Below, one piece after another: positions 33,750-45,324 of a DNA stretch of 64,000 nucleotides. The notes beneath the pieces were generated by a model. It was given only the letters and a program-made list of their open reading frames with translations, did not search any database and had not been told where the DNA came from. Origin of the DNA: Galerina marginata (lineage: Eukaryota > Basidiomycota > Agaricomycetes > Agaricales > Galerinaceae). The DNA lies in contig JAECYW010000003.1 in the NCBI GenBank assembly GCA_023014335.1, positions 3,286,001 through 3,350,000 of the forward strand, given 5' to 3'. Each line of letters begins with the position of its first letter. The first letter of the stretch is position 1. The position numbers and the translations under genes are program-made.

Positions 33750-35387
33750 TCAAATGTATGTTTTCCCTTTTGCGGCAGTCGTATTCCAGGCGTCGGGGGC
33801 AATGTAGGTGTGCTCAGGCTTGGTGGGGAGTTTCACTACAACTCGCTGGGAAGTTTCCTCTTCGAATTTCTCCACGGACCTGTTGACGTGGATTGATAAC
33901 GAAAGGATATCTCCAGATGCGGCAGAGGGGCTTCGGGAGTGCCACGGTTTCTCGGTGAAGGTCGGCAGGGTGTCGTTTGTATCGGGTACACGGTTTTCAA
34001 TGTATAGGACAAGCAAGACATTGACAAGGCCTGAGAAATGAGAACATTGAAGCAATATTGGTTAATTAATAAGGAATCTACCCACCTGTGAGATTGGAAA
34101 TCACAGTTGTTGAAACAGTCGCCCAAAAAGGCATCGCCACGCCATTAAATTCGGCGATACGGACGACGCTGATTGGCAGAAGAATGAGGGCGTAGGAGAG
34201 CTGGGTGTATAGATTTTCAGTTTCATTTTGGAATGTCAATCAATCACTACTTACAGGTAACCTGAATTTCAAGTATTTGTTCAGTAGTGCGGATATACAG
34301 AGGTCAGGCATTACTTACCAAACTAACTTCTGAGCGAGCCTGTTCATCGAATTATCTCCAGCATCTTGGGTAATAGTAAAATTTCCATTGTCGTTTTGTT
34401 TGACGAAATTCCATTCATGATATTTATTCCTGACGAGATTCCCCCGGGCGCGAAGGAAAACGAGGCTACAAAGAATAAAGCCCAGTCCAATGGACAGAAA
34501 GGACTCAAGAGGGCGTAAATGTGAGACAGTCGTCCCTTAAAAAAGCAACCGTTCAAACTCACGAAAAGATATTCTGAGATCATACGTTCAACTCCATAGT
34601 TTAAGGTTATCGAGCATCTTCATGAAAGCGTCATTGGAGTTCCGTCGAAGGATAACATGAATCTTACCCTGAACCTGCGATCCCAAAATAAGGACCCTTC
34701 TTTGGAGTTTGGATGGCGAAGCGGCCGATCAGGATATCAAACAATACGAAAGTCCAAGCGCAAACCAGAGCGCCAACAAAAACGGGGTTGGTAGCACGGA
34801 AGCGAAGGAACAGGATATGGAAGAGATGTAGGGCAATCATGACAGAGCTGTGGATACCGAGTAGACGATGTTGTAAATTCGATTCAAACAGTGCGACGTT
34901 GGACTTACAAAATCGAAGTTCCTAAATTTCCAGCCAGTTCGATACCAGCTGGTAGAAGGTATTCAATTTCTTGGAAGAAACGGCCTGACAGGAAGCTGAC
35001 CTTGAGTGCTGCAGAGCGCGCCTGAACGAACGCTGCCTTTCGCGACCCATTGGAAATCCATTACAGCGGCTATACTTTGCAAGATATTGGCAAAAAGGAG
35101 GGACATAAAGTAGCCAAACATGTGGGTATTTCTGAATGTTCTCCTTTTCGGACGATTAAACTTTCAAGACTTTAGTCGGGTTCCCGACAAAAAGCAGAAG
35201 ACCGGGCTCACGATGAATAGGCATATAATGGCCATAAGAGACGAGAGCCCAGAAAGAGCCATGATCTGTGTGGTACTGCAGTTAAACACTATAGAAGATC
35301 ATTTCCCGGGCTCAGGCGTACCATGACTCCAGCCTTCTGCCCGTCATTGTAGGGGAACTCGGTTGGGAAAAACATCGAAGAAGCCAT
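33750..35387 (-). CDS. Git3-like seven-transmembrane receptor-type protein
   Basis: Multi-exon minus-strand gene starting MASSMFFPTEFPYNDGQKAGVM at 35387, split by a 56-bp intron. Hydrophobic segments follow in the order of the basidiomycete Git3/GPCR-like family: LSSLMAIICLFIV, YFMSLLFANILQSIAAVMD, VMIALHLFHILFL, FVGALVCAWTFVLFDILIG, IGLGFILCSLVFL, YALILLPISVV and VSTTVISNLTGLVNVLLVLY. Family landmarks include AIQTPKKGPYFGI before TM5 and RLAQKLVW after it. The soluble tail (to 33750) is Ser/Glu-rich. Relatives couple to G proteins in nutrient sensing, but no ligand can be inferred. At 35164-35166 an in-frame TGA interrupts the first loop unless a 46-bp intron with donor GTCGGG is removed. 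Exact exons are uncertain. Confidence 0.72.
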
Positions 35388-37363
35388 GGGTGAAGTTGGT
35401 TATTGGTAGACGTGAAGGGTTCAAAGTTTCATAAAGAGTAGACGTTGGGAGAATGCCAGTTCTCCCGAGAAATTGAAAGAGTGTCGGTGAATTGAAAGTC
35501 GAAACAAGAAAATAAGAATAAGAAGAAGAAAAAAGCCTTGTTGGAGGAGAGATTAGATGCTGCCTCTGAAAAATTGGACAATCGGATACTCACTTGAATC
35601 AATCAAGAAGGGGAAAGACAAGAAATCCCTCCTCGAGATGATGGAAGAAGGGAAGAAGAAATAGACTGGGAAGGAGCAGCGTGTCAATCCGAAATATGCG
35701 CTAAACAGAACATAACAAGTTGGCGGAATGACAGCGTAATCCCCTAGCCTCAGGCTGTCTGAAGCTGGGGTGAGCACGATCGGGTGGTAATGTCGAGCCC
35801 GTTGCACAATCTGCCCAGGTTGCCCAGTGATGCTGTCTTCGAACGTCCAAGTCTGTCTATAAACTACTCCAAAGGCATCGCGACGGCCTGCAGAAGTGAT
35901 GTGTATCGCGAGGTTGGATTTGAAAAATATGACAGAAGTTCTTCCCAAGCGTAAATGTAGTGTTCTTCAGGTCACAACAAGACAAAAGTTGACACCCATC
36001 ACCGAACTTGACTGTGGCGGGGGTGGGGCAAAAACATGTTTCGATGGGAAATCCTGGAAGATCACGTGCAAAGTTCTGAACAAAACGAGGAATAAATTCA
36101 CTTTGCTTTCAACCTCATCGATGCCTCATCATTTTCATCTTGCACATCATTCAAGACTCTCAGAACCCCAATACGCTTTGAATTCTCCTTCATCGACGCC
36201 TTGACGCTGAGGTCTTGCTGAGATTGTTCGCTCCAGGATTGCTATTTCCTTCTTTTTTGACATTATTGCTCCTGCATGTTTCCTGAGATATCTAACGCAA
36301 ACTGACCGCATGATACATTAACCGACGCTTCCCACATCGCGACCCAAGTTCTGTAGCTTCTGACAAGTGGCACTGGAGTCCTTTCTCCTGCTAGTCCTAA
36401 CTTGGTGGGATCTCAAGTCTGACATGTTACCAGACCTATATTTATCGTGGTCTTGCGATGCTCGGGGAAGCTAGATGCAAGTATTGACGCCGTCCTCTCC
36501 TTACCGATAGGTGACATATTTGCCAATGCCATTACTACTCTGTTTGGCAACCAACATTCCTGTTTATCTTGTCCTAATGTTTCCTTGGAGCGACCCAAAA
36601 TTCTCGTCTCCGCACTGGTCGTCCATCCCCTACCTATTGCAACTGGATTTCTGGTGCCGGATTAGGTCACTGTTCCGCGTGCTCCCAGATTTTTGGCAGA
36701 GACTGGCAAAGAGGCCACAGCATTTGGCTGATAGCTCTGTATCACCAATTTAGATGCCCTTCCTGTTTCTCCGTTTCCATTTTACCTACGAAAGTCGTGA
36801 TAAATATCTCAAGAAAGACTACATAAACTCAGAGTTGGAGTGGTTTGTTTGGATTCGTCGAGGACGTCAGGATGCGAACCCTCGCACTGTACTTGCTGTT
36901 CTGAACGACCATTATGTCTACCGCGCTCGTTAAAGGTCATTCAGGGCTCCAAGAGGCCAAATCAAAAAGGCTTAATGTTAAATCGGGAGGCACTAACACC
37001 AAGCATCACAAGGTGGCCACCGGCGCCATGCAGTACCTATCGAGTCTTGACTCGCAATCTGCCTCTTGGTACGACAAGAACCTGTTTTCGAACCTGGATT
37101 TGGTCAGTCTTTCACTACCCTTCCTGAAGATTCGTTGCTTTCATCACGCTTATTCGATAGAGACATTGTCCATAAGACCCTCTATTCTGCAGCGAGGTCG
37201 GAGTCAACGTGACTGTTATTTAGGTTTTAAATTTATAAGGAGAGTTCCACCTTACTGTCGACTTGAACTCGAGTGAGTGTTTCAACGTACTCTATTTTTG
37301 TTGCTCATTTATCGACCTGCGTCGCGGTAGTTAATGTTGCCCGGAAACCTCTCGCCGAAGTGA
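35388..37363. other. Mostly non-coding, with isolated coding-like stretches
   Basis: The first 800 bp hold the promoter of the 7TM gene. Around 36750-36935 an open stretch reads naturally (MPFLFLRFHFTYESRDKYL to VLNDHYVYRAR), and 36914-37100 has another in a different frame (MSTALVKGHSGLQEAKSKRL). Neither has a recognised domain and they overlap. They may be exons of a gene I could not resolve, or relics. Confidence 0.35.
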
Positions 37364-37665
37364 CGGTCTGGGCTGTTACCAAGCTGGTGTTGCCGATCGG
37401 AGAATGTCTGCTGTGTTGGCGGAAAGAAGGGGAGTTGCGCGGATAAACGGCCTCATGGAAAGTACAAACTGCGTTGTCCCGATGGCAGTCATGAGGAAGC
37501 GTGCTTCACCGAAGAAGAATTGTATATCGGAGATGGATGTAAGCTCATTAATAATTGCGTTAATTTCGGCAACCTTTCAACTCATGGCTCGTCTCAGGCT
37601 GCAAAGCTGGGACTTCCTGCTACCAGGAAAGAGAAATAAACATGCGACGAAGTGAGGCTCGTTAA
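37364..37665 (+). CDS. Cys-rich exon pair, possible small secreted protein fragment
   Basis: Exon 37364-37538 and exon 37598-37665 join across a GTAAGC...CTCAG intron (59 bp). The combined reading is rich in paired cysteines: WCCRSENVCCVGGKKGSCAD, then KYKLRCPDGSHEEACF, then GDGCCKAGTSCYQ. Such CC-x-G-x-C spacing is common in fungal secreted proteins. No start codon or signal peptide could be connected. The two introns starting GTAAGCTCATTAATAATT and GTGAGGCTCGTTAATAATT are alike, which hints at an exon duplication. Confidence 0.35.
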
Positions 37666-38209
37666 TAATTATATGCAATTACTTACTATTAGGAACTCAA
37701 CTCATCAACACTGTTCCTAGCTTCCATTCGTGAGCACCGCTCAAGGAGGTGATGGGGTGCTCACTTAGTATGGGATAATCGTAAGTAGAGAAACATCCAC
37801 CTCTCCAAGTTTCAGCTAAGGATCCGTTTGTCATGGGCGGTCAAAACACGCAGACCCGAGGCTGAAGATGCCTTTCCATAAATCTATAATGATACAATGC
37901 CTTGCACCGGATCGGTGACATTGCCATAGAAATTAACAGACGCCCACACCTTAGACCTCGACTGGAGTAAAACTTCGGAATAGTATTTTTCCATGAGCCA
38001 GGAGGCCGGCTTCGGCTTGTCTGGGGGCGATAAGAAGGCTCCTCATCGTGTCTTCCTTGAACATATCCATGCTATGCCTCAGAATATCCACAATTCTCAT
38101 GAACCTATGGAAAAATTCACGAAGAAACAGGGGAGGGCTAGTGAGAATAAGGAACATTATTCTCAAATCGAACGCTCTTGTTAAACATACCCGACAACCC
38201 TACAATGCT
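37666..38209. other. Intergenic, nothing recognised
   Basis: No coding or RNA feature supported. This is the 3' flank of the minus-strand gene starting at 38944. Confidence 0.5.
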
Positions 38210-38944
38210 CTACTCTAAACCTACATTTTCTTTATCCTCTTCCAATTCAACAAATCTACCCGCACTTTCATCCTCCACAACATCAACTTTCCCATACCCA
38301 ACTCTTCCTTGCCCGCCGAATCCAGCCAACATCCTCCTCTGCTCGACAATGACTCGAACCACCTCCTCATCTCTCTGTCTGTTGAGCTGACCGACGGCAT
38401 CACCCCACTCATCAATGCGCGCCATCTGCTCAGACCGTGCTTCCCGGGCTGCAGCGACACGCGCCTTCGCTTCATCCGTCGCAATAGCCATAGGGGAGGG
38501 CTTGGCCGCTCGGCGGCGCGCAGCAGCCTCTTTTAGATCTTTCAGCGAACGAAGCGACTGAGTGACGATAGCGTTGTGGGTATCTTCATCATCGTCTTCA
38601 TCATCATCGTCTTCGACAGTGAAGTGCTTCGCGGCTCGAATCAGAGGAACACGTCGGAGAGGCGTGCCGTCCGCCTTCAGGATGACGCTACCTGGATCTG
38701 ACGGACGGACGGCGACAACGCCACTTTGCCCTGGACCTTCGATCCGATTCAGCGAAGGAGGAGCAGGCAGGCCCGTCATCTCGCGGTAGTCCGCATCGAG
38801 CGTCGCCCAGAGCGGCGGCGGGATGTCTGTGTTCTTTATTGTGTTGTAGTCCGTCAGGAGATCAGAGAAGACTGGTTGTGAGATTATCCGCTCTGACTCG
38901 GTTTTGGTGACAACTGCTAGACTGGAAGCTGCAGAGGAAGTCAT
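38210..38944 (-). CDS. Unknown 244-aa protein, left copy of the inverted duplication
   Basis: Single coding exon, start ATG at 38944. The 5' UTR has an intron-like GTGAGTCC stretch that is kept in the paralogue. The N-terminal 80 residues (SDLLTDYNTIKNTDIPPPLW, LDADYREMTGLPAPPSLNRI) are nearly identical in the copy at 51813-52496. A run of about 15 Asp/Glu follows, then an Ala/Arg/Lys-rich helical segment and a likely coiled coil (IDEWGDAVGQLNRQRDEEVV). I recognise no family. Helix plus acidic tract and no membrane segment suggest a nuclear or cytosolic protein. Keeping the frame in both copies argues that it is a real gene. Confidence 0.7.
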   Translation of the reverse strand: MTSSAASSLAVVTKTESERIISQPVFSDLLTDYNTIKNTDIPPPLWATLDADYREMTGLPAPPSLNRIEGPGQSGVVAVRPSDPGSVILKADGTPLRRVPLIRAAKHFTVEDDDDEDDDEDTHNAIVTQSLRSLKDLKEAAARRRAAKPSPMAIATDEAKARVAAAREARSEQMARIDEWGDAVGQLNRQRDEEVVRVIVEQRRMLAGFGGQGRVGYGKVDVVEDESAGRFVELEEDKENVGLE

Positions 38945-40245
38945 ACCACTAGATATATGGGTGTTAAAGTAGGCGATTGAACGTAGTGAGGACTCACGGA
39001 TGAGCTAAAACGCGTCTTTAGTTGTCAGTAGGAGGAGAACGAGATCAAGAGGTGGTTGCCACAGCTTCGATCAAGCGGCGTTTATATAATTAGTCACGCG
39101 GCGCTAGATCTATATTGAGCGCCAAAAGTGCTACTCTATATGACCTTTTTTTATTTTGGTTTCTACATCGTATTGATCGAGCAAAAAGTGTGGAAGGGGT
39201 TGATCCTTTCACGCGATTTTGACGCCTACACAACTGACAGAACATTCACGAGATCTATTTATGTATCCTTCTTAGCTCAGTTGGATAGAGCGCGTCACTA
39301 GTATTACAGTTTAAAGGCTTAGTATAATGACGAGGTCAGTCGTTCAAATCGGCTAGAAGGAATTTTTATTCTTTTCTTATTGATAATTGTTGCTTATTTT
39401 ATCAACTTCGATATTTCGATGTTGAGGAATTCCCCAAAACAGAATGCATGACAGATTTCCTATTTTGCTTCGCCTAATTTGCTCATCGTCCACTCGCGAG
39501 TCTATCGCAGAATTTGGATATTTAATAGTAGCACCAACTCTGTTCCAGTGTCCAAGTTGGACATTGAATGGCATACATGTAACAAGTGCAACTAGTAATT
39601 ATGAGGACGATTCTATCACCCACTCAAGTACAGATATTTAATTACCAAGAGTCTTCATAAGGGGGCGGCGATGTGACCTGACCTTCACCATAATAAACGT
39701 TAGCGTCTGCCAGCCGTTTCTGAGTCGGGTGCCTCTGTTGAACCAACGAGGAATTTTCAACCAGTGGAAATGGTGTAGGCCGAGAGGCTAAGAATGAACG
39801 GGAACGCAGTGATAACCAGAACTTGGGCCATCGACTCCAAACTGTGTAATTTCTGTGAAAACCAAGCCAAAAATGGAGAGTTAAGAGGGACGTACAACTT
39901 GCATTCCGGGCGTTGGAGTCCGAAGTTTTAGTGCTCCTCCGTTTCAAGAGCAGTAGGATAACGACTAGAAGAAATGCGACGCTGCCTATTCCTACACCAA
40001 GAATGTCAGCGATTGGAGGCGCTTTTGTTGTGTTGCGTTGAGATGACGCAGGCGTGAATGTTTGCGGGGCGGATCTAAAGGTTTGGGATGCCTGTAACGA
40101 GGTATCCAAGACGGGCGCTTGTTGAGTGGCTAAAGTACCTGAGGCGGTGACAGTAATGAACCGAGAAGAAGGAAAGGCGCTTTGTATTGCTATTTCCCCG
40201 GATGGGGTTGAGAAAGCGGAGGAAAGCGTCGACGACGACGCCGTC
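38230..40245. repeat. Inverted segmental duplication, left arm
   Basis: It contains, in order, the unknown gene (-), tRNA-Thr (+) and the 3' two-thirds of the sandwich-TM gene (-). The same three features occur at about 50118-52480 in the opposite orientation. The borders are judged by eye where similarity fades. Confidence 0.8.
39266..39362 (+). tRNA. tRNA-Thr(AGU), intron-containing
   Basis: Acceptor TCCTTCT pairs with AGAAGGA, discriminator A. D arm GCTC/GAGC; anticodon stem CGTCA/TGACG with anticodon AGT; an intron of about 24 bases after position 37; T arm AGTCG/CGGCT with loop TTCAAAT. A TTTTT terminator follows directly at 39363. Box A TAGCTCAGTTGG is canonical. It is duplicated at 51006-51107. 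Confidence 0.93.
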
Positions 40246-40754
40246 AAGGTCGATGACGAGAACGAGGACTGAAAAATGGTAGACACCGGGGTAATCAAAG
40301 GAGTAACTAGAATATAATCGAGGATAAAGAACGCATCCGCGTTCAAGTTGGTAATCCGCAAGGTATGCGTTACATCGGTTGGAAGGGGGTCGAACTGGAT
40401 GAATTTGTCTTGATATTGCTTCCTTTCCAACTGCGACGGATTTTGAATGACTACGGGCTGGTTGTCGACGGCGAAAGACAGCTGGGGGTGTCCGCCCTGG
40501 GTAGTGTTTGGTATCGTGCCCCAGATGCTCACTCCACTGCCTTTTTGAGAAGAGCAATATTACAATTTAGCGGTCTGATCGTGAAAACTGTGGAATTAAA
40601 CCCAACCGGTGAATGTTAGCGAAGCAATAGCACCGCCAGAACTCGTGCTTGTTGAAGTGGTAAGCCATTCCCCGCGGTCTCCAGTAGGAAGCCAGGCGGC
40701 GCGGGGTGAATATGCCACGCTGGAGTCGCGGTCGTCGATTTTTATGTTGACCAT
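39642..40754 (-). CDS. Sandwich-domain, single-TM protein with PPxY tail (copy 1)
   Basis: Join of complement 40607..40754 and 39642..40540 across a 66-bp intron (phase 1, after SLTFTG) gives about 348 aa. The N-terminal 150 residues form the beta-rich ectodomain of a family common in Agaricomycetes: start IDDRDSSVAYSPRAAW, then SLTFTG, GVSIWGT, FAVDNQP, HTLRITNL, FFILDYI. A Ser/Thr-rich stalk leads to one membrane helix (LGVGIGSVAFLLVVILLLL), basic residues KRRS, and a cytosolic tail ending SPPPYEDSW. The PPPY is a WW-domain (Rsp5/NEDD4) ligand. No cleavable signal peptide is visible. Function unknown; cell-surface binding or signalling is an inference. A second short intron near 39850 is possible. 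Confidence 0.75.
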
Positions 40755-42905
40755 GGTCGATGGCCTTCCGAACCATTTCCCAGAACGAAGCTTATTTAAA
40801 AGAAATTTCTTTGGAGATCTTTAAGGAAGATAGATTGTTGCTGCGAGGCACGTGGTGCTTCCGGGTTGATTTGATCTGAGCTGGAGGCGAGGAGGGAGTT
40901 GGACCGTTTCTAGCGCCGGCTGGTGTTTGGCCGGGTGTAAGTCACATTTGCTCGTTGTTAATATCATTCAAGGTCGCCCCAAGATAGACAAAATATTGAG
41001 TAACCTGATTGAGTGCCTAGATATTTTAGCAGATCAACATAGATAGCAATGATCAGCCGGCGTCTAAAGTTGCTAGTGTTGCCTGGTGCATCACAAGTTG
41101 CCACGATTTGACAGAAAATTCTTGGAACAATCGTCAATAAGGAGTTCGAGGTCTTTCACATGCTGCCCTGGATGAAAGGAGAAATCAGAGAGATCGTACG
41201 GTTGGCGAGCAAAACCGCGCATGCGGGTCCGAGGCGGTACGAGGCGCCATCGCGGTTCCTAGAAGATGAAGCCCTGGTACAGTGGTCTAGTCGGCCTTTG
41301 ATGATCAGTTGTGGTGTTGGTACCAATGCGCCTTGACTACTGAGTCTTGGGTCATCGAAAACGATGGCATCCGTTAGGTGCTCAAATTCCGCGAGTCCGT
41401 CCAGGAGTTTCCATGCTGAGGAATGGTGGTAGCTTGACAGGCTAGCAGAGAACAGGACGCAGGGCGCGCTGGAGTGCGGCTACGCCTAATGTTATCGAGT
41501 CCTATAGAGTTTCTGAGGTGGTCAGTCGGAGGCAAATGAGGAGAATTAGCAAAACGAAGAGCGAAGGCCTGATGACTTGCGATCTTGGACTTGGAATTTA
41601 GTGGTGTCCTACCTCCGAAGCAAAGGAACGGCGACGAGGAGGAACTGCGACGGCCGCACGCTAAGAGAATCCGTGCTCCTATCTAATGATGACGCTTAGG
41701 CGCCTGCTTGTTGATCGACACTCAAAGTTAAGTCAAACATACCCTGAAATAACCAATGACGGTGCCGTTGAATACCCGACAAACCGTCAATTCTTTACAC
41801 TGGAGAAGATAAAGGGATATGTTAATGACTTTCTGACAGTTGATGGATCCTAGAGAAAAGTAGGGATCAAATTCTACCTCCGTGCACTTGAGGCAGTCAC
41901 GGTCATTCAGGTGTTATTATAAACGGGATTCACAATCGTCACCCAAAGGGTTATCATGAAGGAAATCCACGAGGTGTGGGTATCGATAGATGGATGGCTT
42001 GATTTGATGCCGTATGCGCTCCAGCCTCCACATATGTGATGGTGGATATTCGTGAGTGTCATCGCTTGAAATCTATCCGTGTCGAGGCCATTGGTAAGGT
42101 CATTTTTATCTGATCCTGTGATCAAGGAGGATGTGCTAAAGTCATCCTCGAACTCTATTAAAAGAGCCCAATCGAGTACCGCCACCGAGTCAGTTAATTT
42201 AAAACGCCAGTCACAGTACAGTCGACCGTGGCAAATTTTTTCGCCAGACAGGTAGAGTCTGGTAGACCGATAGACGTCAGAGACTAGAAATACTGGGAGA
42301 GTATCTTGCTCTGGTTAGACGGTTATATTCGCGATAACACCGGGGTCCAGTACACCCCGCGCCCACTCGGGAAATCCGACGTTCGAGATCAATCATTTGT
42401 GAGAGGCAACCGAACTGGTTACTCATCCACCATCAGATAGCGTCGGCTTCAGAATCGGTCAAGAACAAAAGGACCTTATTCTGGTGGGGTGTGGATGGGA
42501 GATATAGCGGATCTCTTGCTTGCATCGATAGACAGCGCAAAGAGAAAACATCTGATAGTGGAGCAGGAAGACAATCGAAAATTGGAGTCGATGCAAGCGG
42601 GACATCGAGCTATTCTTTGCTTTATTATAAGGATGTGGAAGATCATGGAAAGTACCAGAACTAAGCGGAGATAAAGAGTTTTGACTTGTGCCGCCTGCAA
42701 ACGCAAGCCCACCGCCGAAGCGGAGGCAGTTGCGTGGGAAGATTACGTAAGGCGCGCAGCCTTAGTGATCGCTCAGCTCCTTGGGCCTCCTTCATTTCTA
42801 TCCACAACCACCACCACCAAGGCGAAATCCTTATATTTTACCTTTTAATCCAGGGACCACTTCTTAGGGGCTATAAATCAATCTTTTCACCGACTCCTCG
42901 AAGTC
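40755..42905. other. Long intergenic region, no gene recognised
   Basis: About 2.1 kb between divergent genes (sandwich-TM on minus, bZIP on plus). Open frames are short (under 100 codons), with no motif. The last 200 bp before the bZIP ATG are CT- and CCACCACC-rich, a likely promoter/leader. Confidence 0.55.
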
Positions 42906-45324
42906 ATGCTCGTCGACAACCCCCTTTACCAGCAGTCGTATTTTACCTCTGGGTCGTCGTCGTCGTCGTCGGCGTACCCAGAATACTCCACTGAGCTCAA
43001 TGATATCTTTGACACCGAGCTCTTTAACAGCACGTTTGCTATTGGCAGCTCAATCCATTCATCGACCCCGTCAGGATCACGAGGATCATCACCTCAGACT
43101 CTCATGACACCCCCGCAGGACCCGTTGCCCACCTCTTTCCCCGAAGTCCACGACGATGAAACGAACAACAACTTTTACTCTCTCTTTGACGACGACCTCA
43201 AAGCCATGGACTCGCTTACCATGCCATCAAGCACCGCCGATTTCATGGGTCTCAGTGGCATCGATGGCGCTTTCGGAGGTGGCGTGAGCAGCTACGACAT
43301 GGGTATGGGCAGTTACGGGATGTCCATGGATCTGTCTTCGATGGGTGTAAACATGCCTTTGATGGACGACACGATGCAGGCGAGCATTGATCCCCAGCTC
43401 GTAGACACGCCGTCTGCCATCAGCGATCACGGCGACGATGACTCTGACGAGAAAGAATCACCCAAATCCCCCGTTGCGGCGCCCGTTGTCGAAAAAACCG
43501 AGCCAGAAAAGCCAACCATCACCATTGCGCCCGTTAAGGTCGGAGGTCACGGCAAGGCTCGAAAAGGCACCGTGCAAAGTGGGGGTGTGGTCAAGAAGAC
43601 ACCGACTGCATCCAAGGAGAAGGAGAACTCGGTCGCGACGTATACCGCTCCGGCGAAGAAGGCCAGCACATCGTCGACGGCTAGTTCTGTTTTCAACAAA
43701 GCATTAGCGCCTGGTCCTTTCCTTACGGGCGGTAATTCGACCAAAGCTGACAGTGAGGCCGGCGGAGATGACGACGACGACGATCTTCCACAGGACTGGC
43801 GCCCTTCTCCTGAGGTGTTTGCCAAGATGACAAGCAAGGAGAAACGACAGCTCAGGAACAAGATCAGCGCCCGTAACTTCCGTGTCCGCCGAAAGGGTCA
43901 GTTCTTTTTTTTTCTTCGTGCCCTGGTGATATCGTTGCTCACTTGATGCTGTAGAATACATCACCACCCTTGAAGGCGACATTGCAGAGCGAGATCGGAT
44001 GTTGGACCACTTCCGAACGCAACTGGGATCTCAGGAATCCGAGAACCTCGCGCTCCGGCAAGAAATCGCCGCCCTCAAGAAAGCGCTTCTCGATGGCCGC
44101 GGTGGACTGCTCAACCTCCCCCCTCCTGCTCCTCTCCCAGAGCAAAGTGCTGCCGAGGCTCTGGCCGCATCATCGTCTGCCCTCTCATACCCGAGCTCAC
44201 CGCTCCTCACTGCGAACACTCAGAAGGACCTGCCTTCGTCGTCGTCATCTCCGAGGATGGGCAACCGCTTCTGGGGTGGCGTTGGTGTTGGAGGTGGATT
44301 CACGCCTGTGCATACGACGCTTGTCCCGGATATTACCACCGCTGTGCGTCGTGGGTTGCAGGAGAATATGAATCCTGCTCTCAACGGCACGCCTGCGTTG
44401 AGTTCTGGTATTGGAGCTAACAAAGGCGGTCTCAGTGGATTCGACGGATTCGCCGATCTGAACCCATTCACGATGAAGACTCTCGATGCGTACGTACAAT
44501 TACCTCCAATTTCTGTCTTCCATTTTTCCTGATTCTGATGTAACCCATATAGATATCGCATGCACCTTTGGGGCAAGATGGCAGCCCAACAGCACGCACA
44601 TCACCAGAACCAAAACCAGCTGTTACAGCAACAGCAACAGCAACAGCCATCCGGCCTCGCGTCCAACATGCGCCCGCACTTCTTCCAGCCGTCGAGCAAG
44701 CCCAACATGCCGACAAGCTCGAGTTACTCGCCCCCCGGGTACGGCTCCACGCTCTCTGCGCTGCTCTCGGGCAAGCACACGACATCATCGACGCTGGCGT
44801 ACCCCAGCCCGCCAAGCTCGCCTCTGCTCAACCCCAAAGGCCTCGCCTCTTCTTCATCTTCATCGGCGTCGGCACAGCAGCAAAGGGAGAAGGAGCAGCA
44901 GCAAGCGATGTTGGCCGCCATGGCGAGCCAGACCGTGTTCCGCAAGCTTGGCACCGCCTTCTGGGATGCGTTCACTGGCAGCTCGTCGTCCTCTTCCGCC
45001 TCTGCTTCCGGGTCTGCGTTGGCGCAATCTGGAGGGAACTGGGACGCGGATAAGGTGCAGCGGGTGCTTTCTGGTAAGGCTGTGCTGCGGGTGGTGGATG
45101 TTGAGCCTGCCACGCCGCCTGTGACGCCCAAGCTGAGGGCTGTCGTTGCTACTACCACGAGCACGAAGGCAAACACGAGCGCGAGCGTGGCGCCGAGTGT
45201 GACCTCGAGGACGCCTGCGCTGGTGCAGTCGTGTGCTGATGATGCGAGGAAGTGCTGCTCGACGGCTATTACGGATATTCTGGAGGAGAGCATGCGGAGT
45301 TTGACGCTGGGGAAGAAGATGTAG
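42906..45324 (+). CDS. bZIP transcription factor
   Basis: Three exons (42906..43896, 43955..44489, 44553..45324) in consistent phase give 765 aa. The first 310 residues are Ser/Asp-rich with Met/Gly repeats, likely activation regions. The bZIP (about residues 314-375) has basic region KEKRQLRNKISARNFRVRRK, cut by intron 1 at its end, followed by a leucine zipper (EYITTLEGDIAERDRMLDHF and then ENLALRQEIAALKKAL). Then come a Ser/Pro linker, a FADLNPFTMKTLDAYR segment, a poly-Gln run near 44630 and a long C-terminus. It is a nuclear DNA-binding dimer; the target genes are not inferable. It lies between the inverted arms on the plus strand. Confidence 0.9.

Noticed and set aside
44031..45293. Large overlapping frames in other phases within the bZIP gene (both strands)
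   Set aside because: GC-rich coding sequence gives shadow frames; only the three-exon bZIP frame has the zipper and consistent splicing.
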